Notes: a model not told the origin generated them from the sequence alone. 41,752 bases of DNA from Dehalococcoidia bacterium (GCA_030603485.1 JAUVXS010000001.1:1-41752), one strand, 5' to 3'; counted from the stretch's first letter, positions 32,358 through 41,445 are shown. Translations and numbers: made by a program.

Positions 32358-33356
32358 TCACGCTTTATGCACATATTCCAGCGGTTCCTTCTGAATCTCA
32401 TCCCAGTTGTCCTCAACCCATTTAATGACGCCGGAAATCCCTTCTTCAAAGGTAATCTCTGGTCGCCAGCCAAATTCATCTCTGGCTTTTAAAGAGTCAA
32501 TCACATAAGCAGCGTCCTGCCCGAGTCTCTCGGCTACTGTTTTGGTTGCTTTTTCAAAGGCAACTCCCATTTTATCACAGATGGTTTGCAGAACATCTCT
32601 TATGGCTATCCCTTTATCCGGCGAAAGGTGGTATATTTCCCCGGCACGCCCTTTTGCCATAGCCTGTAACTCACCCTTTGAAATATCTCTGATGTGGATA
32701 TACGATTTAACCGCATGGCCGCCTCCGTGCAGTTCTATGGTCTTGCCCAGTTTAATATAAACAACCGTTCTCGGGATAATCTTGAATAACTGCTGATGGG
32801 CACCATACACATTGGTAGAACGAATCATTACCAGAGGAAAATTATAATTTTTGAAAAATGTAAATAAAGACAAATCACCAGCCGCTTTAGAAGCTGCGTA
32901 AGGGGTGCTGGGATTCAGCGGCGCCGACTCGGTAACTGTGCCCTCACAGGCGCCATAGACTTCCGGCGATGAGATATGCACGTAGCGTTTGAGATAGTTC
33001 CGGTCTTTCAACGCGCTCGTTAGTTTTGCCAGAGCCACCACGTTGGTCTGGAACCACTGCTCCGGGTGTTCCCAACTGGGGGCCACCTCACTCTGCGCGG
33101 CGAAGTTCACCACATACTCAGGCGCGAAGGAATCCAATAACTCGATTATCTGTGTCATATTTGTGTTTAAGTCCATCTGGTAGAACTTGAAGTTTGCCCC
33201 CTGGCGTCGCTTGTAGGGCAAGAACAGGGCGCTCTTTTCCGCCGAGCGGCTGATGCCGATGACCTCGCTCTGCTCGTTGTCCAAGAGCAGGTCAATGAAG
33301 TCGCTACCAGAGAATGAATTACTGCCAATGACTACGGTTTTGCGTCTCTGAGACAT
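32358..33356 (-). CDS. NAD-dependent epimerase/dehydratase (GDP-mannose dehydratase-like)
   Basis: A 332-residue extended SDR. The nucleotide loop VIGSNSFSGSDFIDLL is a variant of GxxGxxG, and the active-site residues lie in STPYAASKAAGDL. Downstream landmarks are STNVYGAHQQL and YHLSPDKGIAIRDVL, typical of nucleotide-sugar 4,6-dehydratases and epimerases. ATG 33356 has GAGAGGA upstream. It follows the E1-like beta gene by 21 bp. Presumably it makes a 4-keto-6-deoxy sugar or an epimer for the thiamine-diphosphate enzyme. Confidence 0.85.
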   Translation of the reverse strand: MSQRRKTVVIGSNSFSGSDFIDLLLDNEQSEVIGISRSAEKSALFLPYKRRQGANFKFYQMDLNTNMTQIIELLDSFAPEYVVNFAAQSEVAPSWEHPEQWFQTNVVALAKLTSALKDRNYLKRYVHISSPEVYGACEGTVTESAPLNPSTPYAASKAAGDLSLFTFFKNYNFPLVMIRSTNVYGAHQQLFKIIPRTVVYIKLGKTIELHGGGHAVKSYIHIRDISKGELQAMAKGRAGEIYHLSPDKGIAIRDVLQTICDKMGVAFEKATKTVAERLGQDAAYVIDSLKARDEFGWRPEITFEEGISGVIKWVEDNWDEIQKEPLEYVHKA

Positions 33357-33377
33357 TTAACTAATCCTCTCAAACTA

Positions 33378-34436
33378 TTAGAACGGACCGGTAAAACTCA
33401 AGTCTGGAACATCAAGCGGTACGGATGTTGCCATGTCTGAGACAATTTTATCAACGCTGAGCCCCATCATTTTCCTGGCGGTGGCTACAATGTGAACCGC
33501 TCTCGGGTAGTAGTGGTTGGCTAAGGCTGGGGTGGTGGGTGTAGGGCAATCGGGCAGAGTCACACGCATGGGGCAGTTCTTTAGGTCGCTGAACGCTTCT
33601 TCTGCTACCAGCGTCACAATTTCAGCACTGAATCCGCCAGTCTTCCAGCCTGTGTCAGCCACGATAAGCCGTCCTGTTTTGCCTACTGACTCCAGAATCA
33701 AACTCTCATCCAGTGGCCTCAGCGTGCGGATATCTATGACTTCTGCGCTGATGCCATCCGTTGCCAACATCTCTGCTGCTCGGAGCGCTTCCAGAACCAT
33801 GTATGATGTGGCGGCAATGGTCACGTCATTGCCATCCCTGGTCACTCTGGCCTTTCCGAGAGGCACTCGATACACCTCTTCTGGCACGTGTCCTATGGTG
33901 TTGTAGAGCCAGCGGTGCTCGATAAATATGACAGGGTTATTATCTTCGATACTCGATACAAGTAGTCCTTTGGCATCGTAAGGAGTGGTGGGCATGACTA
34001 CTTTGAGGCCTGGAACATGAGCGAACCAGGCTTGCAGGTTTTGGGAGTGCTGCGGACCCTGTCCCCAACCCCTGCCGATTATCATACGGAGCACCAGAGG
34101 AATACGCATCTGACCCCCGAACATGTAATGCCAATTGGCAGCTTGGTTAACGATTTGCTCTACGGCTAACAGGGCAAAGTCGACCCGCTGATGTGTTATA
34201 ATTGGCCTCATCCCGGCCAGGGCCGACCCGATAGCCACCCCAGTCATAGCGTTTTCAGAGGCAGGCATATCCATGACACGCGCACTTCCATATTTTTGCT
34301 GTAGACCCAAGGTGCTGCCAAAAATACCTTTCGGGTCAGGCACGCCCAGTCCCATAATATAAACAGTCGCATCTTTGGTCATGCACAGGTCAATGGCTTC
34401 ATTGATAGCTTGGAAATACTTTAGCTCTCTGCTCAT
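33378..34436 (-). CDS. Thiamine-diphosphate enzyme, E1 beta-like subunit
   Basis: About 352 residues, like the beta subunit of 2-oxoacid dehydrogenase E1 enzymes. It has RVMDMPASENAMTGVAIGSA with the catalytic glutamate, AANWHYMFGGQMRIPLVLRM, FIEHRWLY and VIDIRTLRPLDESLI. ATG 34436 has AGGAGGA upstream and is favoured over the longer frame to 34532, which runs into the alpha gene. No lipoyl or E2/E3 genes occur here, so it is unlikely to be part of a complete dehydrogenase complex. A two-carbon (acyl) transfer to a sugar fits better. Confidence 0.88.
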   Translation of the reverse strand: MSRELKYFQAINEAIDLCMTKDATVYIMGLGVPDPKGIFGSTLGLQQKYGSARVMDMPASENAMTGVAIGSALAGMRPIITHQRVDFALLAVEQIVNQAANWHYMFGGQMRIPLVLRMIIGRGWGQGPQHSQNLQAWFAHVPGLKVVMPTTPYDAKGLLVSSIEDNNPVIFIEHRWLYNTIGHVPEEVYRVPLGKARVTRDGNDVTIAATSYMVLEALRAAEMLATDGISAEVIDIRTLRPLDESLILESVGKTGRLIVADTGWKTGGFSAEIVTLVAEEAFSDLKNCPMRVTLPDCPTPTTPALANHYYPRAVHIVATARKMMGLSVDKIVSDMATSVPLDVPDLSFTGPF

Positions 34437-34458
34437 TATTTGAGATTCCTCCTGCGGC

Positions 34459-35442
34459 TTACGGAGCATAGATGTGTTCCAGGAGATGTTGCTCTTCTGG
34501 GAATGGGCTCTCCTTGGCGAATATAATGGCATCCTCTATCTCGGCTTCCAATTCGCTGGCCATATCCTCAATGTCTTGGTTACAGAGGATATCATCCCTT
34601 AATAGGTTCTTTTTTAAATTTTCAATCGGGCAGCGTTGTTTCCACTCCTGAAACTCGCTTTCGGTTCGGTAGCCCAGGTCATTGTCATAGTATGGGCCGC
34701 AGTGCTCCCGCCAGCGATATGTCTTGAACTCCAGGAATGTAGGGCCGCCACCCTGCCTGGCCCTGCGAATAGCTTTTTCCGCCATCTTGTAGACTTGGGT
34801 AACATCGTTGCCATCGCCTTGATAGCTCTCGACACCATGCCCTTTGGCCAGCTCAACAATTTCTCTGCCCTCAGGTTGACGAACGGAGAGCGGTGAATAC
34901 ACAGAATACAGATTGTTCTCACAGACAAATATGACCGGCAGTCTCTTGAGTACAGCAAAATTGATGCTCTCGTGAAACACGCCCTCCTCAACGGCAGCGT
35001 CACCAAAGAAAATGACTGTCACTCGTTGTTGGCCACGCATCATTGACCCGAAGGCGACCCCGACAGCGATAGGTATCGTGCTAGCCACAATTGGTGTGGC
35101 ACCGAGAAAACCTGCTGAGAGGTCCACCAAATGCATAGAGCCGCCTTTGCCCTGGCAGCACCCGGTCGCCTTCCCGTATAGCTCTGCCATCATTGCTTTG
35201 AGGTCTCCGCCTTTGGCCAGATAGTGCCCGTGCGAGCGGTGCCCACTCATCACGTAGTCGTTACGGGACAGGTTGGCACAGACACCGGCAGCTACCGCCT
35301 CCTGTCCAATGCAGAGGTGGACAGGACATCTCATCTCCTGCTCTGGATAGAGTTCGGCAATCTTCTCCTCAACCATTCGAATCCGGAGCATCGTTTTATA
35401 GATTGACTTATATGTTTCCTTTGGCAGTTCCAAGTTGTCCAT
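34459..35442 (-). CDS. Thiamine-diphosphate enzyme, E1 alpha-like subunit
   Basis: The 327-residue protein is homologous to E1 alpha. The TPP/metal motif is FFGDAAVEEGVFHESINFAV ending in VCENNLYSVYS (GDA instead of the common GDG). It also shows the phosphorylation-loop-like region PLSVRQPEGREI and HRSHGHYLAKGG. AAGGAG lies just before ATG 35442, and 22 bp separate it from the beta gene. Alpha and beta together form a heterotetramer. AviB1/AviB2 of avilamycin biosynthesis are a published case, from memory, of such a pair attaching a two-carbon branch to a sugar. Confidence 0.88.
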   Translation of the reverse strand: MDNLELPKETYKSIYKTMLRIRMVEEKIAELYPEQEMRCPVHLCIGQEAVAAGVCANLSRNDYVMSGHRSHGHYLAKGGDLKAMMAELYGKATGCCQGKGGSMHLVDLSAGFLGATPIVASTIPIAVGVAFGSMMRGQQRVTVIFFGDAAVEEGVFHESINFAVLKRLPVIFVCENNLYSVYSPLSVRQPEGREIVELAKGHGVESYQGDGNDVTQVYKMAEKAIRRARQGGGPTFLEFKTYRWREHCGPYYDNDLGYRTESEFQEWKQRCPIENLKKNLLRDDILCNQDIEDMASELEAEIEDAIIFAKESPFPEEQHLLEHIYAP

Positions 35443-35455
35443 TTCTCCTTCAGGA

Positions 35456-36457
35456 TTATTTAAGCTTTTTGGCTAACATCATTTTTACATTATAATACCG
35501 GATGTCATCTATGGGATTGGGGATTTTACCAGCTTTGAAGGCGTCACAAAGGTCTTTCACGGCATCTTCAATAGTGTGTTTCGGCTCAAAGCCTACTTCA
35601 CACCTAATCTTTTCCGAAGAGATGTGATAAGAGCGGTTGTCATCGCTCGGGGTAGTAGTTATTTCTACCCCTTCCTCCCCCACTACTTTCCGTACTATTT
35701 CGGCAATCTCCGAGACCTGGTAGTTTTCATGCCCGGCATTAAATATTTTGCCAGCAATCGTTTCATCAGGCAACTCTAAAAGTTGAACATATAGGTCAGT
35801 CACATCTTCAATATGGATACTTGGCCTTTTCTGTTGACCCCCAAACACGGTGATACGTCCGGTATTTACAGCCAGATTGGTCAAAATGTTTACTGCCAGG
35901 TCGAGCCTTAATCGAGGGGAATAGCCACAAACTGTTGCCTGCCGGATAATTACTACAGCAAAATCAGGCGATTGCTCTCTAAGCAATACCTCCTCGCACA
36001 GAGCCTTGTACTTAGAGTAATCCGTTAAAGGCTCCAGCGCCAGGTCCTCAGTTACATTCTCTTCTTCCTTGATACCATACACGCTGGAGGTAGAAGCAAA
36101 AATAAACCGCTTTACTCCACATTGCTTTGATACATCCACGAGACCGAACAAGGCGTCATAGTTGATAGACTTGCCCAGCTGGGGGTCTAACTTAAAACTG
36201 GGATCATTAGAGATACAGGCAAGATGAATTACAGTATCGGTACTAGGGATCACCCTCTCTAAAATGGCTCGGTCCCGGATGTCGCCTTTTATCTGCTCAA
36301 GGTTAGGATTCTCTTTAACAGCATCCAGAACATTCTCTCCATATAGATAAAGGTCGAGAACCTTAACCCGATATCCTGTGTCCAAGAGCTTGGGCACCAA
36401 TACAGAGCCAACATACCCTGCTCCGCCGGTAACCAGGACTTGTTGTATAGGTCTCAT
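35456..36457 (-). CDS. NAD-dependent nucleotide-sugar epimerase/dehydratase
   Basis: About 333 residues. VLVTGGAGYVGSVLVPKLL is the NAD loop and DYSKYKALCEEVL the YxxxK pair; FASTSSVYG supplies the catalytic serine/threonine, and NAGHENYQVSEIAEIV the substrate region. It is a standard extended SDR of the UDP-sugar epimerase type. ATG 36457 has GGGAG seven bases upstream; an in-frame TTG at 36481 is less likely. It lies between the kinase/nucleotidyltransferase gene and the E1-like pair. Confidence 0.88.
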   Translation of the reverse strand: MRPIQQVLVTGGAGYVGSVLVPKLLDTGYRVKVLDLYLYGENVLDAVKENPNLEQIKGDIRDRAILERVIPSTDTVIHLACISNDPSFKLDPQLGKSINYDALFGLVDVSKQCGVKRFIFASTSSVYGIKEEENVTEDLALEPLTDYSKYKALCEEVLLREQSPDFAVVIIRQATVCGYSPRLRLDLAVNILTNLAVNTGRITVFGGQQKRPSIHIEDVTDLYVQLLELPDETIAGKIFNAGHENYQVSEIAEIVRKVVGEEGVEITTTPSDDNRSYHISSEKIRCEVGFEPKHTIEDAVKDLCDAFKAGKIPNPIDDIRYYNVKMMLAKKLK

Positions 36458-36505
36458 GTCATTACTCCCTACAGTTTCCAAAATATATGTGGTTTCTTCG
36501 TTTTT

Positions 36506-38035
36506 CTACTTTAACAATGATACAATATGCTTTAACAGCGATGCACGCTCAATTGGTGTCCGGTTGCCGACCGTTGCTACTGCCTCAGCGCCAACAACAT
36601 TGCCGATAAAGCCCACGATTTCCATTGGTGCCTTCTGGGCCACGCACAGGGAGGTCACGGAGAGAAAGGCATCACCAATCCCTACCCGGTCTACTATTTG
36701 CTGCGCGAACGCCGGAACCTCAAAGAAGCCCTCGTCTTTATCGTAGCCAAGGCATCCATATTTACCACGGGTAACAACGACTCGTCCGCACTCCAGTTTC
36801 TGCGATACATTCAGGATAATATCTCTAAGGTCAGCTTGACGGCTTCTGGCATCCAGCCTTATCTCGTGTTCAGCAATGCAAACATAGTCCGCCCGGGGAT
36901 ATTTAGATATCGTATTGAATCCCCTGTTTCCGGCATTAGCCTGGGTATTCACTGCCAGGGAAGGTGCTTGGCGGCACAGAATATCAATTGCATCCCTGCT
37001 CAGCATACCGTGACCATAGTCAACTACAATGACAATGTCATACTGGGGGAGAATATCGTGCAGCTTGGTGCACAACGCCTGCCCCTCCGCCTTACTCAAC
37101 CCTTCATCATTCATCACATAGACTTCGAAGAGCTTGGTTAAGAGATAGCTCTCGATGAAACGCCGTTTAACGATAGTGGGCGAGTTTTGCTTATACAAGA
37201 ATATCTTTTCCACGTTACCCTTAACATACTGCCGGACAAAATCCTCCTGGGAGTCTTCCGTTCCCAAGAACGTGAGCAGCCCAACGTTATCGCAGAAATT
37301 GGCCACGTGATTGCTCACAGCCAAGGTGCCACCGGCGAACTTCTCGGTTGAAAGGTACCGTGTAGCCAGTACCGGCTCCTTAGCCGACTTTCCAATTGAT
37401 TCACAGTATTGATACTCATCAATGATAGCTTCGCCGACAACCAGCACTTTGAGCGGTCGAGCATTTTCGAGATATTGCAGGACATCGTTCGGGGAATACC
37501 GTTCTGAGAAACCTGCCAGATAGTCACTGACCTCCTCCGGGAAGACTGGCAGATATCTATTAATGAGGCTCGATGAGCTGAAAGTGATATCGTCAGTAAA
37601 GGCGATATCGCCACCAACCAATTTGACCGCTGCCTCTTCATCAACGATTTTCCCCGTGTAGTCCTTCTCAGCATCTTTATAGTCAGCGCCTTTAGCATAG
37701 ATATCGGGTTTCAGGAGTTGAATCGTTTCGACAGCCGTAGGCCATTTATTGATAGCCACATAGTCAACACAGTCCAGGGCAGCAATGGCTTCAGCACGCA
37801 AATCCTCAGTGAACGCAGGGCGGTGTGGTCCTTTATTGACGTACTTGTCAGGTGTCACCGTAACTACAAGAGTGTCACCGAGTCTCTTAGCCTGCTCAAA
37901 GTGACGAATGTGCCCAATGTGCAACAGGTCAAAAATCCCGTGACAATGTACGGCCTTTTTATTGTTGGCTCTTAGTGAAACCAGAATTTCGGTTAGTTCT
38001 TCGATGCCCTTTATCTTATCTCTACCTTGAGTCAT
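36506..38035 (-). CDS. Nucleotidyltransferase/PfkB sugar kinase fusion, domain-swapped HldE-like
   Basis: The 509-residue protein has a cytidylyltransferase-like nucleotidyltransferase first: HGIFDLLHIGHIRHFEQAKR with HIGH at residues 39-42, then KPDIYAKGADY. A PfkB-type kinase starts at about residue 195: VLVVGEAIIDEYQY, GGTLAVSNHVANF, and the catalytic DRVGIGDAF. In E. coli HldE the order is kinase then nucleotidyltransferase, so the domains are reversed. The likely role is phosphorylating C1 of a sugar 7-phosphate and adding a nucleotide after phosphatase action. ATG 38035 is preferred over 38134. It starts 8 bp after the upstream epimerase. Confidence 0.86.
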   Translation of the reverse strand: MTQGRDKIKGIEELTEILVSLRANNKKAVHCHGIFDLLHIGHIRHFEQAKRLGDTLVVTVTPDKYVNKGPHRPAFTEDLRAEAIAALDCVDYVAINKWPTAVETIQLLKPDIYAKGADYKDAEKDYTGKIVDEEAAVKLVGGDIAFTDDITFSSSSLINRYLPVFPEEVSDYLAGFSERYSPNDVLQYLENARPLKVLVVGEAIIDEYQYCESIGKSAKEPVLATRYLSTEKFAGGTLAVSNHVANFCDNVGLLTFLGTEDSQEDFVRQYVKGNVEKIFLYKQNSPTIVKRRFIESYLLTKLFEVYVMNDEGLSKAEGQALCTKLHDILPQYDIVIVVDYGHGMLSRDAIDILCRQAPSLAVNTQANAGNRGFNTISKYPRADYVCIAEHEIRLDARSRQADLRDIILNVSQKLECGRVVVTRGKYGCLGYDKDEGFFEVPAFAQQIVDRVGIGDAFLSVTSLCVAQKAPMEIVGFIGNVVGAEAVATVGNRTPIERASLLKHIVSLLK

Positions 38036-38043
38036 AATGTAGC

Positions 38044-39042
38044 CTACCTTATTGGTGATTTGCCTAGATATGCAAACCAATCTTGAGTGGCCTCGGCGAT
38101 AGATTTCTCGTCCCATACCGGTGCACCTCGCCACTGGTCAATGTTCTCCAGCATGATTCGCACGCCCTCTTCGAAGCTAACCTTCGGCTGCCAGCCCAGC
38201 ACCTGTGATATCTTGCTTATGTCGGCAAAGGTACAATCCGGTTCACCAGGTCGCTTGGTAATATGCAACACGTCACCACCCAGGAGCTCCACCAGGTGAT
38301 TGACGCTATACGTGCCACTTGAGCCGACGTTAAATATCTCACCCTCGACTTGAGACTCAGCCGCCCTCATGAAGGCATCGGCCACATCGGTAACAAAGGT
38401 GAAGTCCCGGGTCTGAGTTCCGTCCCCAACGACGGTAAACGGCTTGCCGGCCAATTTTTGCGCCAGAAATACACCGAGGACAGCTCCATATGCCCCCGAC
38501 GTTCGGGAGCGTGGGCCGAATACGTTGAACAATCGGAGAGAAATACAGGACAAATTATACACTTTATTCCAGTGTAGTACATATTGCTCACCTACATACT
38601 TGGTAAGCGCATAAGGGTACATAGGTTTTACGGGTGCCGTCTCTGGTGTCGGCAACTGGTCCGGGATTCCATAACAGGAGGACGAGGCGGCATATACGAA
38701 CCGCCTGACCCCACTCGACCGGGCAGCTTCGAGAACGGCGACAGTACCATCCACATTAGCCTTATGATATGAGAGGGGTTGCTGAATCGACAGCACAATA
38801 TCGGCCAGGGCAGCCAGATGGAAGACCCAGGCTGCACCTTCAAAAAATGGCTTGATTTCAGTATAGCCCGAAACATCCGCCCGATGAATAGTGAGCCGCT
38901 GGCTGTCCTTAACGTGGTCCAGATTCTCCATCCTCCCGGTGGAGAAGTTATCAAGAACTATCACTTCGTGACCATCCTCAAGCAAGCGCTCTACAAGATG
39001 ACTGCCGATAAAGCCAGCGCCGCCGGTGACTAAAGTCTTCAT
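38044..39042 (-). CDS. UDP-glucose 4-epimerase-like NAD-dependent epimerase
   Basis: The 332-residue protein has LVTGGAGFIGSHLVERLL, VIVLDNFSTG, AASSSCYGIPD and PYALTKYVGEQYV, all hallmarks of GalE-like extended SDRs. It should interconvert nucleotide sugars such as UDP-GlcNAc/GalNAc or related donors. The ATG at 39042 overlaps the TGA of a 37-codon frame upstream (TGATG), with GGGGA seven bases ahead; an alternative GTG lies at 39045. It is the first large gene after a methyltransferase and a 167-bp segment. Confidence 0.9.
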   Translation of the reverse strand: MKTLVTGGAGFIGSHLVERLLEDGHEVIVLDNFSTGRMENLDHVKDSQRLTIHRADVSGYTEIKPFFEGAAWVFHLAALADIVLSIQQPLSYHKANVDGTVAVLEAARSSGVRRFVYAASSSCYGIPDQLPTPETAPVKPMYPYALTKYVGEQYVLHWNKVYNLSCISLRLFNVFGPRSRTSGAYGAVLGVFLAQKLAGKPFTVVGDGTQTRDFTFVTDVADAFMRAAESQVEGEIFNVGSSGTYSVNHLVELLGGDVLHITKRPGEPDCTFADISKISQVLGWQPKVSFEEGVRIMLENIDQWRGAPVWDEKSIAEATQDWFAYLGKSPIR

Positions 39043-39155
39043 CACTGTTCCCCGATACGCTCCATCGCCCCTGAAGAGAGGCGACTTTTAACACGCCATA
39101 ATATAGACTTGTGAGCCTTAACAAATATCATGCTCATCAATTGTTGGAATTTCAT
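39042..39155 (-). CDS. Possible small 37-residue protein coupled to the epimerase gene
   Basis: ATG 39155 opens a frame ending in TGA 39044-39042, which overlaps the epimerase start (TGATG). The peptide begins MKFQQLMSMIFVKAHKSILW and ends in a charged helix (GAMERIGEQ). The same frame continues open upstream to the TAG stop of the methyltransferase gene, so it may instead be a former C-terminal extension of that protein cut off by an in-frame stop. No strong ribosome-binding site is seen. I do not recognise it. Confidence 0.35.
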   Translation of the reverse strand: MKFQQLMSMIFVKAHKSILWRVKSRLSSGAMERIGEQ

Positions 39156-39212
39156 TCTAAATAACCCGTCGGTGAATATTTGACCACCGGTGTCTTTGAT
39201 GCAACTATCATT

Positions 39213-40115
39213 CTATAATTTTCCCAAGTATTTTAGCCCCCGTACTTCTGAACGCTTTATTTCCGTTATTGTAGTTTCAACACGAATTGCTATTGGCCCA
39301 AGCATACGCTTCATCTTGGAAGGCATATAATTTTTTATCATTTGCTTTAATGGTGAGGTAACAATGTGAGAAGCATTTTGGGGCACCTTGAACTGATCTT
39401 GAGCCGGAACTACATTGTGTGTTGAGCTATCAGTTTTTTCCGCCACAAATATAGTATGTACCATGTATTTTGACCTGAACATTTTAACCACGCCCCGATA
39501 GGAATCATACTCATAGCGATATAATTTCCATCTATTGTTTGTTGGGTCAGGGCCCTGGTCGGCGATATATGCTTTCAAATCAATAAATTTATTCGCTAGG
39601 TAATAATCAAAAAAAAGGCCAGGGCTAAAAGAATAAAAGCCATGTCCAATATGATTCGAAGCTGGGCTTAAATGTATAATCCTACCGCCGGATTTTAGTA
39701 GCAGGCTAATATTCATCATAGCCTGCTTGATGTCGAAAATATGTTCTAACGTTCCACCGTCTATAATGAGATTGAACTGACTTTGTAATTCGTCAGGGAT
39801 TGGCTTATTCATGTCTAAAATAATATCGGCACATTGATAATCAGATATATCCAGTTGACGCAACTCTTCCACATTAAAAAGCCGGAAAAGGGTGGTATCA
39901 CTGATATATTTGCTATCTTGGGTAGGTATCTTCGTTGTTAAGTCCCAGTCTTGTTCCAGAGGCTGTGGCTGAATTCCTTCAGAGATTAATATCTTCCTTA
40001 CTTCATCATAGGTTGCCCAGACACTTTGACGACCAAGCGTTAATACAGGGCTTATAAATGGCTTCCTTTTGTGTTCACGAGCTAAAAATCTTATTGCTGA
40101 AGGTCCTAGCCCCAC
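39213..40115 (-). CDS. Methyltransferase-like protein without classical motif I
   Basis: The 300-residue protein resembles glycan-locus methyltransferases: FNLIIDGGTLEHIFDIKQAM, LLLKSGGRIIHLSPASNHIG and HGFYSFSPGLFFDYY. The N-terminal VLTLGRQSVWATYDE takes the place of the usual D/E-x-G-x-G-x-G loop. GTG 40115 lies 4 bp after the ATPase stop, whose end supplies AAAGGAG. Proteins of this type are annotated as class I SAM methyltransferases. Position beside the exporter suggests action on the finished chain. Confidence 0.7.
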   Translation of the reverse strand: MGLGPSAIRFLAREHKRKPFISPVLTLGRQSVWATYDEVRKILISEGIQPQPLEQDWDLTTKIPTQDSKYISDTTLFRLFNVEELRQLDISDYQCADIILDMNKPIPDELQSQFNLIIDGGTLEHIFDIKQAMMNISLLLKSGGRIIHLSPASNHIGHGFYSFSPGLFFDYYLANKFIDLKAYIADQGPDPTNNRWKLYRYEYDSYRGVVKMFRSKYMVHTIFVAEKTDSSTHNVVPAQDQFKVPQNASHIVTSPLKQMIKNYMPSKMKRMLGPIAIRVETTITEIKRSEVRGLKYLGKL

Positions 40116-40119
40116 CGTT

Positions 40120-41442
40120 CTATTCTCCTTTTCTCCGGATTTTCATAGGGTGTCCATCCTCATGAGACTCCTTGATCTGCTGTATTGTCCATGGCAGAAA
40201 TGGTCGAACTGCCCCAATCCCGGTATTAACAGTTCTCTCTAGATCATTAACGGAAAATGATACTACCTGCGCTAGATTAGCCTGATTCAAGATCCTGTTT
40301 AAGGAAAGAAACACTGAAACCCAGTGCTGCCCCTGGTTCAGATAATTGCCGGGGATAGTACACCAACAACGATAGAGCCCTGGCTCACTGACAAATCTTT
40401 TATCCTCATTTGGATCCTGAATACTCGAGGTAGAGAAGAGACGAATACCCTGTGCATTATAAAGATGGAAGGTAGGATGTATCTCACCCTTTGAGTGCAG
40501 AACCCAGAATTCCATTTCCATGGTAACTGGCTCGGCTGCATCGTGATTAGAGGACACTTGTCCCTGACTATTCAATATACGTATGGCATGCACTCTAGCG
40601 GTGTCGCTACCCGGTGCATCATCAAAGTCCCATACCACCTCACCGGGGTCACTACTTCTGTCCTGCAGGTACGTTTCTACGACTTGGCTAGTCGGACCAA
40701 TCATCGCTACCCGGCCGGCGTCGAGAAGAATTGTCTGGTCACAAAGTGTGCTTATTGCCTGCATATTGTGACTGACAAATAGAACAGTTCGTCCTCCCCC
40801 AGCCACATCACGCATTCTGCCCAGGCACTTCTTCTGAAAACTATAGTCTCCTACTGCCAGTACCTCGTCCACCAGCAAAACCTCCGGCACCATGTGGGCA
40901 GCTACTGAGAAAGCGAGGCGCACCTGCATGCCGGTAGAGTAGCGCTTTAGCGGAGTGTCAATAAACTTCTGTACCTCGGCAAATTCGACCATATCATCAA
41001 ACTTGCGGTCAATTTCCTTTTTTTTCATTCCCAGGACAGCTCCATTGAGATAGATGTTCTCCCGCCCGGTCAGCTCCGGGTGGAACCCGGTACCCACTTC
41101 CAAGAGCGAACCAACCCGGCCGTGAATTTCGGCATACCCCTCTGTGGGCTCCGTAATACGGCAGAGAACCTTGAGGAGGGTGGTCTTACCGGCTCCGTTG
41201 CGGCCAATAATCCCTATCGCTTCGCCTTGCTTTACTTGAAAGGAAACATCTTTTATTGCCCAGATGTACTCGGAATCTGGATTTCGGGGTTTACTTTTTG
41301 GGCTAGCCGCCGCCGGGCGAAAGCGACGGAAGGGAGCCGAGAAAGTATTTACCAAGCTCTCTCGTAGAGTCCTATAGCCGACAAACTGACCCAAGTGATA
41401 ACGCTTACTCAGATTTTCTGCTTTAATAGCAATGTCACTCAT
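40120..41442 (-). CDS. Polysaccharide ABC transporter ATP-binding protein (Wzt-like) with C-terminal domain
   Basis: A 440-residue ATPase. It has GRNGAGKTT (Walker A, residues 80-88), YSTGMQVRLAFSVA (signature), VLLVDEVLAVGD (Walker B) and FVSHNM. After about residue 250 is a beta-rich domain of about 180 residues matching the Wzt carbohydrate-binding domain found in O8/O9a-type systems. There it recognises the modified non-reducing end of the chain before export. ATG 41442 is 3 bp from the permease stop. Its presence predicts that the glycan here is exported through the ABC pathway, with its end marked, possibly by methylation. Confidence 0.9.
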   Translation of the reverse strand: MSDIAIKAENLSKRYHLGQFVGYRTLRESLVNTFSAPFRRFRPAAASPKSKPRNPDSEYIWAIKDVSFQVKQGEAIGIIGRNGAGKTTLLKVLCRITEPTEGYAEIHGRVGSLLEVGTGFHPELTGRENIYLNGAVLGMKKKEIDRKFDDMVEFAEVQKFIDTPLKRYSTGMQVRLAFSVAAHMVPEVLLVDEVLAVGDYSFQKKCLGRMRDVAGGGRTVLFVSHNMQAISTLCDQTILLDAGRVAMIGPTSQVVETYLQDRSSDPGEVVWDFDDAPGSDTARVHAIRILNSQGQVSSNHDAAEPVTMEMEFWVLHSKGEIHPTFHLYNAQGIRLFSTSSIQDPNEDKRFVSEPGLYRCWCTIPGNYLNQGQHWVSVFLSLNRILNQANLAQVVSFSVNDLERTVNTGIGAVRPFLPWTIQQIKESHEDGHPMKIRRKGE

Positions 41443-41445
41443 TTT

